Source of the DNA: an uncultured Bacteroides sp.
Lineage (GTDB): Bacteria; Bacteroidota; Bacteroidia; Bacteroidales; Bacteroidaceae
Direction of reading: 5' to 3'
Assembly (NCBI GenBank): GCA_905201685.1
Contig: CAJKOW010000019.1
Location: 1 to 30,640, forward strand
DNA: 30,640 nucleotides
The translations under genes and the position numbers were made by a program. Positions 1 through 7,437 of this stretch are shown here, in pieces. How positions within the stretch are numbered: the stretch's first letter is position 1; each line of letters opens with the position of its first letter. The notes under the pieces are model-generated. The model did no database searches. It had not been told where the DNA came from and saw only the letters and a program-made list of their open reading frames with translations.

Positions 1-213
1 CACGGAAAAACATGGATTTTTAATCTGCGATAATCTGCGTAATCTGTGTTGAATAAAGGTTGAAGGTTTAGCGTTGAGGGTTTAGTGTTGAGCGTTGAGG
101 GTTTAGATTAGTCTATGTATTGGCTTTAACTTCTCTAACTTCTCTAACTTCCTTAACTCCTTAACTTCTTAACTCCTTAACTTCTTAACTCTTCATTCTT
201 CATTTTTATTTCC
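1..213. repeat. Intergenic repeat block after the yjbH-N stop
   Basis: No gene seen. Positions 1-80 are an inverted copy of 28335-28414 with about two mismatches. From about 105 to 200 lie repeated 'acttctcta' and 'cttaactc' units, which on the minus strand read as the GAAGTTAGAGAAG / AGCCAATACATAGACTA composite repeat seen between the plus-strand module genes. In gene-sense orientation it directly follows the stop codon at 214, as the other copies follow theirs. Confidence 0.8.
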
Positions 214-966
214 TTACATCAACTGTATCTGAAAGCAGATGCCTCCCGAGAAATACTTCCCGTTCAGCAGCGATGCCTGCAGGAACAGATACTTCCACAG
301 CTTACAGTCCACCGCCGCATTCACCTCGTTACCCGTATATTCTGCTATGGCACGCCAGTTCCTGGCAAATGCCGGCCGGTACGTGATGCCTCCCGCCACT
401 CCTTTCCATTTCCGGTTGGGAGTCGTGTCGCGGAAGTAGCGGTAAGCCAGATGCACCCCTAACTCATGTCCGTGCGTCACGAAGTGCTTGCTGGCCGTCA
501 CGTAGTAGTTCTGAAAGTACGTCAGGTTTCCTTCGTACGATTCGATGGTTCTTCCCGGGTCCTGCGTACCGATGGCCACAGCCGGCCACCATTTCCCTTC
601 CTTCAGCGGTCGCACCTTTACCGAGAAATAACGGTCCTTCATGTTATAGCCCACTTCCCCCGCATTGCTGATACCCTTCATCAGCGTACAGGTGTACGAC
701 AGCTCAATCCACGGAAACGGCGTGATGGCCAGAAAATAATCAGCCGTATGATACTTCGCTCCCTCGCACTTCAGGTTGTCCGGCGTAAACTCCCTGTTCA
801 GGAAGAACACACCTATCCGCGCTTCTCCCTCCGGAGCCATCTCCGCCGTCGGCACATGCACCATGCCTGTAATGCCGCTGTATTCCTGTGCCCCCGCCGT
901 CTTTCCTACCATCAGCAGACACAGGCACACCACTATTCTATAGATATCTATCTTTTTCACAATCAT
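214..966 (-). CDS. YjbH-like outer-membrane/capsule protein, N-terminal half
   Basis: This 250-residue secreted protein resembles the N-terminal part of YjbH, a family linked to exopolysaccharide export at the outer membrane. Residues 1-26 form a signal peptide with a probable cut at AGA-QE. The mature protein starts with a YjbH-like SGITGMVHVPTAEMAPEG segment, followed by beta-strand-rich stretches including KDRYFSVKVRPLKEGKWWP and AVAIGTQDPGR, which match my memory of YjbH. YjbH itself is roughly 700 residues, so this is less than half. The C-terminal half seems to be the separate gene at 1420-2301, with a 453-bp repeat spacer between. It is the last capsule gene on this strand in the window. 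The start has a perfect palindrome about 10 bp upstream. A free-standing short paralogue rather than a split half is possible. Confidence 0.75.
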   Translation of the reverse strand: MIVKKIDIYRIVVCLCLLMVGKTAGAQEYSGITGMVHVPTAEMAPEGEARIGVFFLNREFTPDNLKCEGAKYHTADYFLAITPFPWIELSYTCTLMKGISNAGEVGYNMKDRYFSVKVRPLKEGKWWPAVAIGTQDPGRTIESYEGNLTYFQNYYVTASKHFVTHGHELGVHLAYRYFRDTTPNRKWKGVAGGITYRPAFARNWRAIAEYTGNEVNAAVDCKLWKYLFLQASLLNGKYFSGGICFQIQLM

Positions 967-975
967 TTTTCAGTA

Positions 976-997
976 GAGACGCAAAATTTTGCGTCTC
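976..997. repeat. GAGACGCAAAA/TTTTGCGTCTC palindrome, copy 1
   Basis: This is a perfect 22-bp palindrome, GAGACGCAAAA followed by its own reverse complement. It ends about 10 bp upstream of the start codon at 966. The same word occurs at 23665-23686, 29338-29358, 29463-29484 and 30233-30253. Confidence 0.9.
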
Positions 998-1010
998 TTT
1001 ACACACACAC

Positions 1011-1412
1011 AACCACAGAGGACACAGAGTTTCACAGAGGAAAAATGCAATCTGTGTTATCCGTGTCATCCGTGCCTAATTTAAATTCACCACAGATCAC
1101 ACAAATTATCACCGATTAAAAAAATAACTTCGTGTGCAACCCTCAACCTTATTCACCACAGAGGACACAGAGTTTCACAGAGGAAAAATACAATCTGTGT
1201 TATCCGTGTCATCCGTGCCTAATTTAATTCAACACAGATTACGCAGATTATCGCAGATTAAAAAAATAACTTTGTGTATAACCCTCAACCCTCATTCACC
1301 ACAGATTACGCAGATTATCGCAGATTAAAAAATAACTTCGTGTGTAACCCTCAACCTTAAACCCTCAACCCTAAACCTTATTCACCACAGATCACGCAGA
1401 TTATCACCGATT
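1011..1412. repeat. Four tandem, partly truncated intergenic repeat units
   Basis: This fills the 453-bp gap between the two YjbH genes. Units start near 1011, 1151, 1294 and 1380, each with (ATTC)ACCACAG. Units 1 and 2 are about 140 bp: a 'GGACACAGAGTTTCACAGAGG' type segment, a 'TCCGTGTCATCCGTGCCT' segment, an 'ATTATC(G/A)C(A/C)GATTA' segment and 'AATAACTTCGTGTG' followed by 'CCCTCAACC'. Units 3 and 4 are shortened. Long reading frames here are low-complexity shadows of the repeat and are not credible genes. Confidence 0.85.
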
Positions 1413-1419
1413 CAAATCC

Positions 1420-2301
1420 TCAATCCGCTCCTTCCCCCCTCTCCTTGGGAGAGGGGACGGGGGTGAGGCCAAACCATCCTTCCCTTTCGTTCTCCTCCGG
1501 ATCCGTCCGATACACGGCGTTGGCATACGCATCGCCCTGCTGGTTATACGTCAGTCGGAAGTTCGTTGCCGGTCTTACGTTCATCTTCCGTCTCTTCAGC
1601 TTATAGGGTGGAATCATCATGATCACCTTGAATCCCCCGTTCGCCTTTCCTTTGTCACTATATTGTCCGTACACACCCACCGTGCAGTGCCTGAAGTGTC
1701 TCATCACCTCTGCCACCGCCCCGTAGTCCTCGTACAGAAACCGTCCGCCCCGCGCCCTGAACTGCGTGTTCCAGCGGTTCAGATACACATTCGCACCCAC
1801 TAATGCGATCACCCGTTCCGGCGTGCTGGCAGCCCATCCCGTAGCCATCGAGCAGAAGCCCGTCAGACCCGCCTGTGCCTCCAATGTCAGTGCCCGATTC
1901 ACCACGTACATGCCCTTCGCGTCCACACCGTAGCGTTCGTCGTCAAACAAGCCACCCGTCACCCTCAGGTACCACCGTTCCCCCCAGTGCGCTTCCTTCG
2001 ACAGGGCCGCCATGTTCAGCCTCACCCGTTTGTAGTACGCTCCATACTGGTTCACCACCGGCACCATCGCTTGCGCCGTCGCCTGCCATCCTTTTCCCAT
2101 GTTCCATTTCACGCCCGGCGTCAGGTTTATCAGAAAGTCATACACCCTTCCGTTATGAAACAGATCCCGGTAGTTGAAGTCCACCCCCATAAACAGGTCC
2201 ACCTGACCCGCCGGGATGGCCGGTTGTGCCACTGCTGTCATCCGGCATATCCCCGTCAGCACAGCCACGATGCAAGCCAGCCTTATCAGTTCCTTCCTCA
2301 T
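1420..2301 (-). CDS. YjbH-like outer-membrane/capsule protein, C-terminal half
   Basis: I place the start at 2301 (293 aa), not at an upstream in-frame ATG. The ATG at 2301 overlaps the wecG-like stop by 4 bp (ATGA) and opens a clear signal peptide, MRKELIRLACIVAVLTG to AVAQ; the 95 residues upstream are an out-of-frame shadow of the glycosyltransferase. The mature part is beta-rich and aromatic, with GGFKVIMMIPPYK and RPATNFRLTYNQQGDAYAN, recalling the GG-f-xi-sIP and RP-L segments at the YjbH C-terminus. With 214-966 it would make up a two-piece YjbH. The last 14 or so residues (LTPVPSPKERGEGAD) are encoded by an intergenic repeat, so the native end has been overwritten. Translation is probably coupled to the glycosyltransferase upstream. 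Confidence 0.72.
   Translation of the reverse strand: MRKELIRLACIVAVLTGICRMTAVAQPAIPAGQVDLFMGVDFNYRDLFHNGRVYDFLINLTPGVKWNMGKGWQATAQAMVPVVNQYGAYYKRVRLNMAALSKEAHWGERWYLRVTGGLFDDERYGVDAKGMYVVNRALTLEAQAGLTGFCSMATGWAASTPERVIALVGANVYLNRWNTQFRARGGRFLYEDYGAVAEVMRHFRHCTVGVYGQYSDKGKANGGFKVIMMIPPYKLKRRKMNVRPATNFRLTYNQQGDAYANAVYRTDPEENEREGWFGLTPVPSPKERGEGAD
1431..1470 (-). repeat. LTPVPSPKERG-type GC-rich hairpin repeat, copy 1
   Basis: On the minus strand CCCCTCTCC and GGAGAGGGG form a 9-bp stem with a tiny loop. It lies inside the 3' end of the YjbH-C gene and is translated as LTPVPSPKERGE. Two more copies are at 28171-28212 and 30547-30586, all at gene 3' ends and in gene-sense orientation. Confidence 0.85.
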
Positions 2302-3050
2302 GCTCTTACCTTCGGTTGCTTCTTGCTCCTTCTCCATTCTCCCCACAGCAGTCCGGGCAGGGTCGAAACAATGCCCCAGCAACGTTTCAGCTGCTTCTTC
2401 GGTTCCTTGTAGATGCGGTGCACAAACTCTAAGTGATGCTTCACCATCCATTCCGGCGCCCGCTGCACGTCCGTTCCGCTGTAGAACTTGAAGGCAGCCC
2501 CCACCGCTATCATCACCCCCCGTTTCAGGTGCGGCTTTAGCAGACTCATGAAGATCTCCTGTTTCGGTGCACCCAAGGCCACCCATACGATGTCCGCTCT
2601 GTCCTCCTCGATGGTGCGTGCTATTTCCGGGTAGTCAAAGTCCTCCACCTTTCTAAAGGGCAACTCTATGAACTTCATCCCCTTCACCTCCGGGTTCATT
2701 TCTGCCAGCCTGTTGCGCAGCCCGTCCAGCGTCTCCTGCGAAGTCCCCATGAAAATCATGCGATACTTCCGTCCCGCCACAATGTCCCTGAAGATCTGGC
2801 TTCCACAGTACTGTTCATACCTCTTTCCATAGATCCACTTCAGGTACAGCGGTACATAGCTACTGTCGCAGATGGCGAACATTCCCCCGTTCACCACCTT
2901 CAGGTATTCCGGGTTCCGGTTTGCGTGGTCTAGAATCACTCCGTCCGCCACGCAGATGTAGTCCGCCTTTCCTTCCTTCACCTGCCGGTCGATGCGTTCC
3001 CACACCGTCTTGCGGTCAAATTCATATCGGATGTTGAAATACGTTTGCAT
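2298..3050 (-). CDS. WecG/TagA/CpsF family glycosyltransferase (GT26)
   Basis: This 250-residue cytoplasmic glycosyltransferase should add a sugar (ManNAc or ManNAcA in characterised relatives) to a lipid-linked intermediate. Family landmarks are visible: ADGVIL at 35-40 with the probable catalytic Asp36, the strand MIFMGTSQETL, VALGAPKQE at 157-165, the VGAAFKFYSG segment at 183-192, and QRAPEWM at 197-203 followed by LEFVHRIYKEP. Length is normal for the family. A basic C-terminal helix (KKQLKRCWGIV) probably contacts the membrane. It overlaps the yjbH-C start by 4 bp. Upstream is a 160-bp spacer without a recognisable promoter. Its base composition is richer in GC than the neighbouring acyltransferase. 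Confidence 0.92.
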   Translation of the reverse strand: MQTYFNIRYEFDRKTVWERIDRQVKEGKADYICVADGVILDHANRNPEYLKVVNGGMFAICDSSYVPLYLKWIYGKRYEQYCGSQIFRDIVAGRKYRMIFMGTSQETLDGLRNRLAEMNPEVKGMKFIELPFRKVEDFDYPEIARTIEEDRADIVWVALGAPKQEIFMSLLKPHLKRGVMIAVGAAFKFYSGTDVQRAPEWMVKHHLEFVHRIYKEPKKQLKRCWGIVSTLPGLLWGEWRRSKKQPKVRA

Positions 3051-3151
3051 ATTGATTATCTTTAGTTATCGAAACTTTGAAAATAAAATGTCTGAGTAGA
3101 TTGTGTTAAGCATCATGGTACGCAGATGGTACAAAACAGATATTTGCAAAT

Positions 3152-3170
3152 CTTTAATTATTACTCTGTG
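3152..3170. repeat. 19-bp direct repeat flanking the acyltransferase gene, left copy
   Basis: CTTTAATTATTACTCTGTG is repeated exactly at 4288-4306, so the two copies bracket the AT-rich acyltransferase gene. The copies sit in otherwise different spacers. Confidence 0.8.
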
Positions 3171-3210
3171 TACTCTGTAACTTAAAAATAAATGCATAGA
3201 ACAAATGTGG

Positions 3211-4206
3211 TCAGTGACTACTTAAACCCATTTTGCCAGCTAATATACTTTTACCTAAAATCTTTGGAAAAATCAACATCAACACCTCTCCACCAATAAT
3301 AGACAATACTAATACAACAAGAAATGAAGTAATGTCATAGTAAATATTATTGGGACCAAACAACATTTTAGCAATAGGGCGGGATATTTCATATAGTGGC
3401 AAATGAATAGAAAACAAACACAATGTATGAGTGCCCAAATATGAGAACGCCACGATAAGCACTTTATTTCTAATAATACCAGCAAGAAATAATGAAAATG
3501 CAATACCAACAAAAGCAGTAAACACAGTCATCAAAGACCATAAACAACCATTAATTTGTTTTTGGATTGTAAATAATAATATAAAGGCAATGATACTAAT
3601 TACTATATACAGATATTTTTTTAACGTTGTATTTTTGTTTATAAAAACAAACTTTGTTTCTTTATACAGCCAAAAGCCCAAATGCATATAAACCAATTCC
3701 CTTAAGGAACGTCCCATATAAGCAGGCAATGCAAAATCTATTTGTGTTAAAAAGAATTCTAAAAGATGTAATGCAACGGTTATGCCTAATATTACAAAAT
3801 TATTATCAACTGATTTTCTCAGCAAATAATATAATATTGACATCCAGAATAATGCGAAAAAAAACCATAGAGGAGTATTAATATTCTCATTATCATAAGG
3901 AAATAAATCATATAATGAACTGAAACATTCTGTATTGAATCTTCCTGTAACATACAGCAGTCCCCAATAATATAAACATGACAATATAATAAACAGCCAG
4001 TATGGGACTATTAACTGCTTAAATTTTTTCTTGATAAAATCTCCGAAAGATAGTTCTGATGAAAAGAAACAACCTGAAAGAAAGAAAAACAGAGGCATGT
4101 GAAAAGCATATATTTCATCAAATAAGAAATGGCTTGTATGTCCCCATATAACCAATATAATTCCCCACCCTTTGACAATATCAATACTATTATCTCTTTT
4201 CTTCAT
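3211..4206 (-). CDS. Acyltransferase family 3 membrane O-acyltransferase
   Basis: This integral membrane acyltransferase (OafA/NodX-type, PF01757) probably O-acetylates the capsule repeat unit. The sequence begins MKKRDNSIDIVKGWGIILVI, and the family's H-containing first-helix motif is present as IWGHTSHFLF, followed by FHMPLFFFLSG. About ten hydrophobic segments follow to the end. I prefer the ATG at 4206 (331 aa) because homology begins immediately after it; an in-frame ATG at 4254 would add 16 residues. The usual Arg of the family's 'RG' start is Lys here. The gene is much more AT-rich than the wecG-like gene and is bracketed by 19-bp direct repeats, which suggests it was acquired as a separate cassette. 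Confidence 0.88.
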   Translation of the reverse strand: MKKRDNSIDIVKGWGIILVIWGHTSHFLFDEIYAFHMPLFFFLSGCFFSSELSFGDFIKKKFKQLIVPYWLFIILSCLYYWGLLYVTGRFNTECFSSLYDLFPYDNENINTPLWFFFALFWMSILYYLLRKSVDNNFVILGITVALHLLEFFLTQIDFALPAYMGRSLRELVYMHLGFWLYKETKFVFINKNTTLKKYLYIVISIIAFILLFTIQKQINGCLWSLMTVFTAFVGIAFSLFLAGIIRNKVLIVAFSYLGTHTLCLFSIHLPLYEISRPIAKMLFGPNNIYYDITSFLVVLVLSIIGGEVLMLIFPKILGKSILAGKMGLSSH

Positions 4207-4254
4207 ATTAAATATCTTAATAACAATATGCCAGGACAAGTAAATCTCAGGCAT

Positions 4255-4425
4255 CGTGGCAGACAGATAGAACAGATGCCTAAAAAACTTTAATTATTAC
4301 TCTGTGCAACTCTGTGGCCTCTGTGGTATATTAAAGTTTAAGGTTTAGAGTTTATGGTTTAAAGCACCTATCATTATACTGAATTATCCCTCAGTTCTCA
4401 ACTCTAAACCCTCAACGCTCATCCC
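4255..4425. repeat. Repeat-bearing spacer between acyltransferase and GT4
   Basis: It contains the second copy of the 19-bp repeat at 4288-4306, a 'CTCTGTGGCCTCTGTGG' segment related to the CACAGAGGACACAGAG family, and 'AACTCTAAACCCTCAACGCTC' text right after the GT4 stop. No promoter was recognised. Confidence 0.7.
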
Positions 4426-5592
4426 TCATCCTTTATCTTTCAACCTTAACCCCTCAACCAATTCATTCCATTTCTCATACACCACCTCCGTTGCATACTC
4501 CTGCTGTAACTTCCGGAAAGCCTTTTCTCCCAATTCTTCCACCATTTCCGGCTGTTTCCAAAGACCGGTAATCTGCTGTTCCAGATCAGCCATGTCATTC
4601 GGAGTAAACAACCGTCCGATTGCCTTTTCTCCCTTTCCGATGATTTCTGTAAATCCACCATGATCCGGTCCGATGGTTGGTTTACCATATTGGGCAGCCT
4701 CCAGAATTGCCATGGGGAATCCTTCATAGCATCGGCTTGGCATTACTATAAAACGACTACCTCGGATGAAGTCCTTCAGTTCCTTCCCATGCAGATATCC
4801 CATGAAATTGACATTCTCCGAAATTTCTATGCTTGTGGCACTGCGTTGTGCTCCGGCAAAGCGAAACGCTATTTCCGGATGTCTGCGTGCCACTTCTATC
4901 AGCAGATCAAATCCCTTCTCATAACTCAAACGTCCGATGTATGCCACATAGTTCCCTATTGAAGGAGTATAACTTGCAGGAGCTTCCATGCTGTTGGGAA
5001 TAACAGTAATCCTGTCCGCTGCAAATCCCGCATCTATCAGCTTCTTCCGTTGAAAGTCAGTGATGCAGGCAAACTTATCCACACATTCACTGTATGCCTT
5101 GGTCAGCCGTGCCACCGCATTGCGGGCTGCATAGCCCACTGATTTCAGCAGTGAGTGTTCGCAGTTATACCGCACGCATTCCCATTCATTTCCCTTCTCC
5201 AAACATCGTTCACAAGGCTTTCCATCTCGCATAAACAGTCCCGTAGGACAGATCAACCGGTAATTATGTACAGTCATTACCACCGGAACACCGGCTTTCC
5301 TGCATTCAAACAACGCAGTAGGACTGATAAAAGGATACAGGTTGTGTACATTCACCACATCTGGTTTTTCCCGTTGCAGTGCCTCCCGCATTGCTTTCAC
5401 TCCACTGGGACAATACAGTCCTGCACAAAATCCCCGTATTTTGCCCGTCAGGCTTTCCCGGCTTCCTGCGGTCGTTTTCCGCAGTTGCGCTACTTCGTGC
5501 CCGTGTGCAGCCCACATGGCTGCCAGTCGGTCAACTACGGCTTCTTCGCCGGAGTATTTTCCGTAGTCGTTATGAACAAGTAAGAGTTTCAT
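4426..5592 (-). CDS. Glycosyltransferase family 4
   Basis: A 388-residue retaining GT-B glycosyltransferase that should transfer a nucleotide sugar to the growing lipid-linked oligosaccharide at the inner face of the membrane. The N-terminal domain has the acceptor-side GKYSGEEAVVDRL loop and VVNVHNLYPFISP. A Cys cluster (CPTGLFMRDGKPCERC, then ECVRYNC) lies at roughly residues 114-144 and could bind a metal; I have seen this insert in other GT4 proteins. The C-terminal domain has YIGRLSYEKGFDLLIE and the EX7E motif as EGFPMAILE. The start at 5592 lies 29 bp after the GT2 stop, consistent with one transcript. Its acceptor and donor cannot be read from the sequence. Confidence 0.92.
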   Translation of the reverse strand: MKLLLVHNDYGKYSGEEAVVDRLAAMWAAHGHEVAQLRKTTAGSRESLTGKIRGFCAGLYCPSGVKAMREALQREKPDVVNVHNLYPFISPTALFECRKAGVPVVMTVHNYRLICPTGLFMRDGKPCERCLEKGNEWECVRYNCEHSLLKSVGYAARNAVARLTKAYSECVDKFACITDFQRKKLIDAGFAADRITVIPNSMEAPASYTPSIGNYVAYIGRLSYEKGFDLLIEVARRHPEIAFRFAGAQRSATSIEISENVNFMGYLHGKELKDFIRGSRFIVMPSRCYEGFPMAILEAAQYGKPTIGPDHGGFTEIIGKGEKAIGRLFTPNDMADLEQQITGLWKQPEMVEELGEKAFRKLQQEYATEVVYEKWNELVEGLRLKDKG

Positions 5593-5621
5593 TTATAATA
5601 CAGCTATTAAAAGTGCTATTT

Positions 5622-6542
5622 TTAATAATGTGATATTATTGTATGCCTTAACTTTTTGGGAATCAATGCCAAAATCAAAAAAGAGATGATTTTGACATTT
5701 AGAATATTATATTTTAATGATTGGAAAACTTCATATACTGTTTCTTTCCTTTCGTCATATCTGATAGCCACAGAAGCCCTCATTTTATGCCAATGTGAAA
5801 TATAAGACTTTATTCCGCATATTTGGGGATTTTTTTTATATAATTCTACCAAATTTTTCCCTACCGGATCACCTTCATCCTGTTTTCTGGGGGGCAGATT
5901 TTTCTTATTATAACCTTCTCCCAAATTATAAATAGCTTGCGATATTTTAGTATAAGCAGTGTGATATTTGCAGGCTAATCGTGCCCACGTCAACAGATCT
6001 TCTCCTGATTTAATGCCGACAGGAAAACCGCCAATAGATTGTATGGCATTTTTTTTTATCATAACTGCAGATGTCCACAAAGGAGGATGCGAACAACTAG
6101 CTACTTCAAAGTAATTGGATAGAATGCCATCTTCACCTTTGAAAGTAAGTTTTCTGATAATGGTAGGTGTCACTTTCCCTTGTGTATCTTTAAATTCGTA
6201 GTTACAAGCAAATATACTGCATTCCGGATATTTCTGTGTGAGTTCATATTGAGTCTTCAAATAGTCAGGCTTCCATTCATCATCCGCATCAAGGAAGGCA
6301 ATGTATTCTCCTTTTGCTTCCTCAATTCCTCGATTGCGTGCAGCCGATACTCCTGCATTTCTTTGATGAATCAGGCGAATACGAGGATCGGTGACTTTTG
6401 CAACTTCTTCTACACTGTAGTCTGTTGATCCGTCATTCACGATAACAATTTCGAAGTCCTGATAGGTTTGCTTCAATACTGTTTGAAGTGTTGATGTGAT
6501 ACTTTGTTCCTTATTGTATAAGGGAATTACTACTGAAATCAT
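5622..6542 (-). CDS. Glycosyltransferase family 2
   Basis: A 306-residue inverting GT-A glycosyltransferase. It begins MISVVIPLYNKEQSITSTL, with the nucleotide-binding VNDGSTD near residues 36-42, AARNRG in the next helix and the metal-binding AFLDADDEW at about 81-89. The catalytic region has GEDLLTWARLA. A short hydrophobic C-terminal segment (IISFLILALIPKKL) may attach it to the membrane. Its start overlaps the end of the SGNH gene by 32 bp, so the two are translationally linked. The overlap is long, but both frames carry family motifs close to their ends. Confidence 0.93.
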   Translation of the reverse strand: MISVVIPLYNKEQSITSTLQTVLKQTYQDFEIVIVNDGSTDYSVEEVAKVTDPRIRLIHQRNAGVSAARNRGIEEAKGEYIAFLDADDEWKPDYLKTQYELTQKYPECSIFACNYEFKDTQGKVTPTIIRKLTFKGEDGILSNYFEVASCSHPPLWTSAVMIKKNAIQSIGGFPVGIKSGEDLLTWARLACKYHTAYTKISQAIYNLGEGYNKKNLPPRKQDEGDPVGKNLVELYKKNPQICGIKSYISHWHKMRASVAIRYDERKETVYEVFQSLKYNILNVKIISFLILALIPKKLRHTIISHY

Positions 6543-7434
6543 GGTTCTTTAAGAATGAAGTAAATCTGTCTGCTAAAACGTTGTTTATCACTTGTTGGCC
6601 TTGTACATTCAGATGAATGGGATCAAAGAATAATTCATATTGATTGGAATATTCCGGATTTAAGTCCCAATAATAGACCAATGAGGAATCAACTTTGCTT
6701 TGGATATAATCATTGAATTTCTGATAGGCTACAGGCTCGTATTCGTTTAAGATTTTAGCAATCGGAGTATTCACCAGGATGGTCACAATTCCTCTTTGTT
6801 TCAATAGCTCCAATGTCTTTTCAAAATCATCTATCAAATCCTGTTCGAAATGAATTTGTCTTTGCTCTCCTCTCTTTATCTGTTTCAGTAACTCATTCAC
6901 ATTCAGATTTCCTATTTTATAATTTTTCCAATTTCCCAACCAGCCTCGTAATGAGCTGTTAAGCAGAGCATCTGAGTAACGGGTTGTGCAAACCAATTTA
7001 TGAAGCCAGTAATCGTAGCGATCCGTAGATTCCTTAATATACGTATCCATAGCCGGATTTCCCATAAAAGGATAAAACAGCTTGTATGAATTTTGGCTAA
7101 GTCCTTTACCTGTAAACATGAATTGATCCACACCATAAATCACTACTTTTAAGGAATCTTTGTTTGGCAAAGACAGATAGTGCTTCAACATGACATAGCG
7201 GTCGGCTACATTTACACCTTCTCTGCAATATTTGGATACCGTAACTCCGGTTTTGTGTTCAAATTCGGTCTTGTCAACAGCCAGCATCAGGTGAGAATGA
7301 CCAATAAATAAAACGGTCGCATTCTTGTCTAATCCGAAGTATCGATTCAGCCCTTTGTTGATTCCCCAGCCTAGCCCACGGTCTAAACAGATAAATAAGA
7401 TGATAAACAGAATGATAGAAATTATTTTTCTCAT
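6511..7434 (-). CDS. SGNH/DltD-like acyl-transfer partner of MBOAT
   Basis: This 307-residue protein has an N-terminal membrane anchor (residues 3-17) and an extracytoplasmic SGNH-like domain. The nucleophile motif reads IGHSH (Ser47) where GDSH is usual. A C-terminal FDPIHLN supplies Asp271 and His274 for the triad. This pairing of an MBOAT channel with an anchored SGNH protein resembles AlgI with AlgJ/AlgX and DltB with DltD: the MBOAT moves the acyl group across the membrane and the SGNH protein places it on the polysaccharide. It is separated by only 3 bp from the MBOAT gene, which supports the partnership. Its exact acceptor is unknown. Confidence 0.75.
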   Translation of the reverse strand: MRKIISIILFIILFICLDRGLGWGINKGLNRYFGLDKNATVLFIGHSHLMLAVDKTEFEHKTGVTVSKYCREGVNVADRYVMLKHYLSLPNKDSLKVVIYGVDQFMFTGKGLSQNSYKLFYPFMGNPAMDTYIKESTDRYDYWLHKLVCTTRYSDALLNSSLRGWLGNWKNYKIGNLNVNELLKQIKRGEQRQIHFEQDLIDDFEKTLELLKQRGIVTILVNTPIAKILNEYEPVAYQKFNDYIQSKVDSSLVYYWDLNPEYSNQYELFFDPIHLNVQGQQVINNVLADRFTSFLKNHDFSSNSLIQ

Positions 7435-7437
7435 AAA

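Noticed and set aside
466..1119. Long plus-strand open frame opposite and downstream of yjbH-N
   Set aside because: It is antisense to a real secreted protein and its C-terminal half is the translation of intergenic repeats (TTEDTEFHRGK, SVLSVSSVPN).
2302..2586. N-terminal 95-residue extension of the yjbH-C gene
   Set aside because: It overlaps the glycosyltransferase in another frame, is low-complexity, and would bury the signal peptide that starts at 2301.
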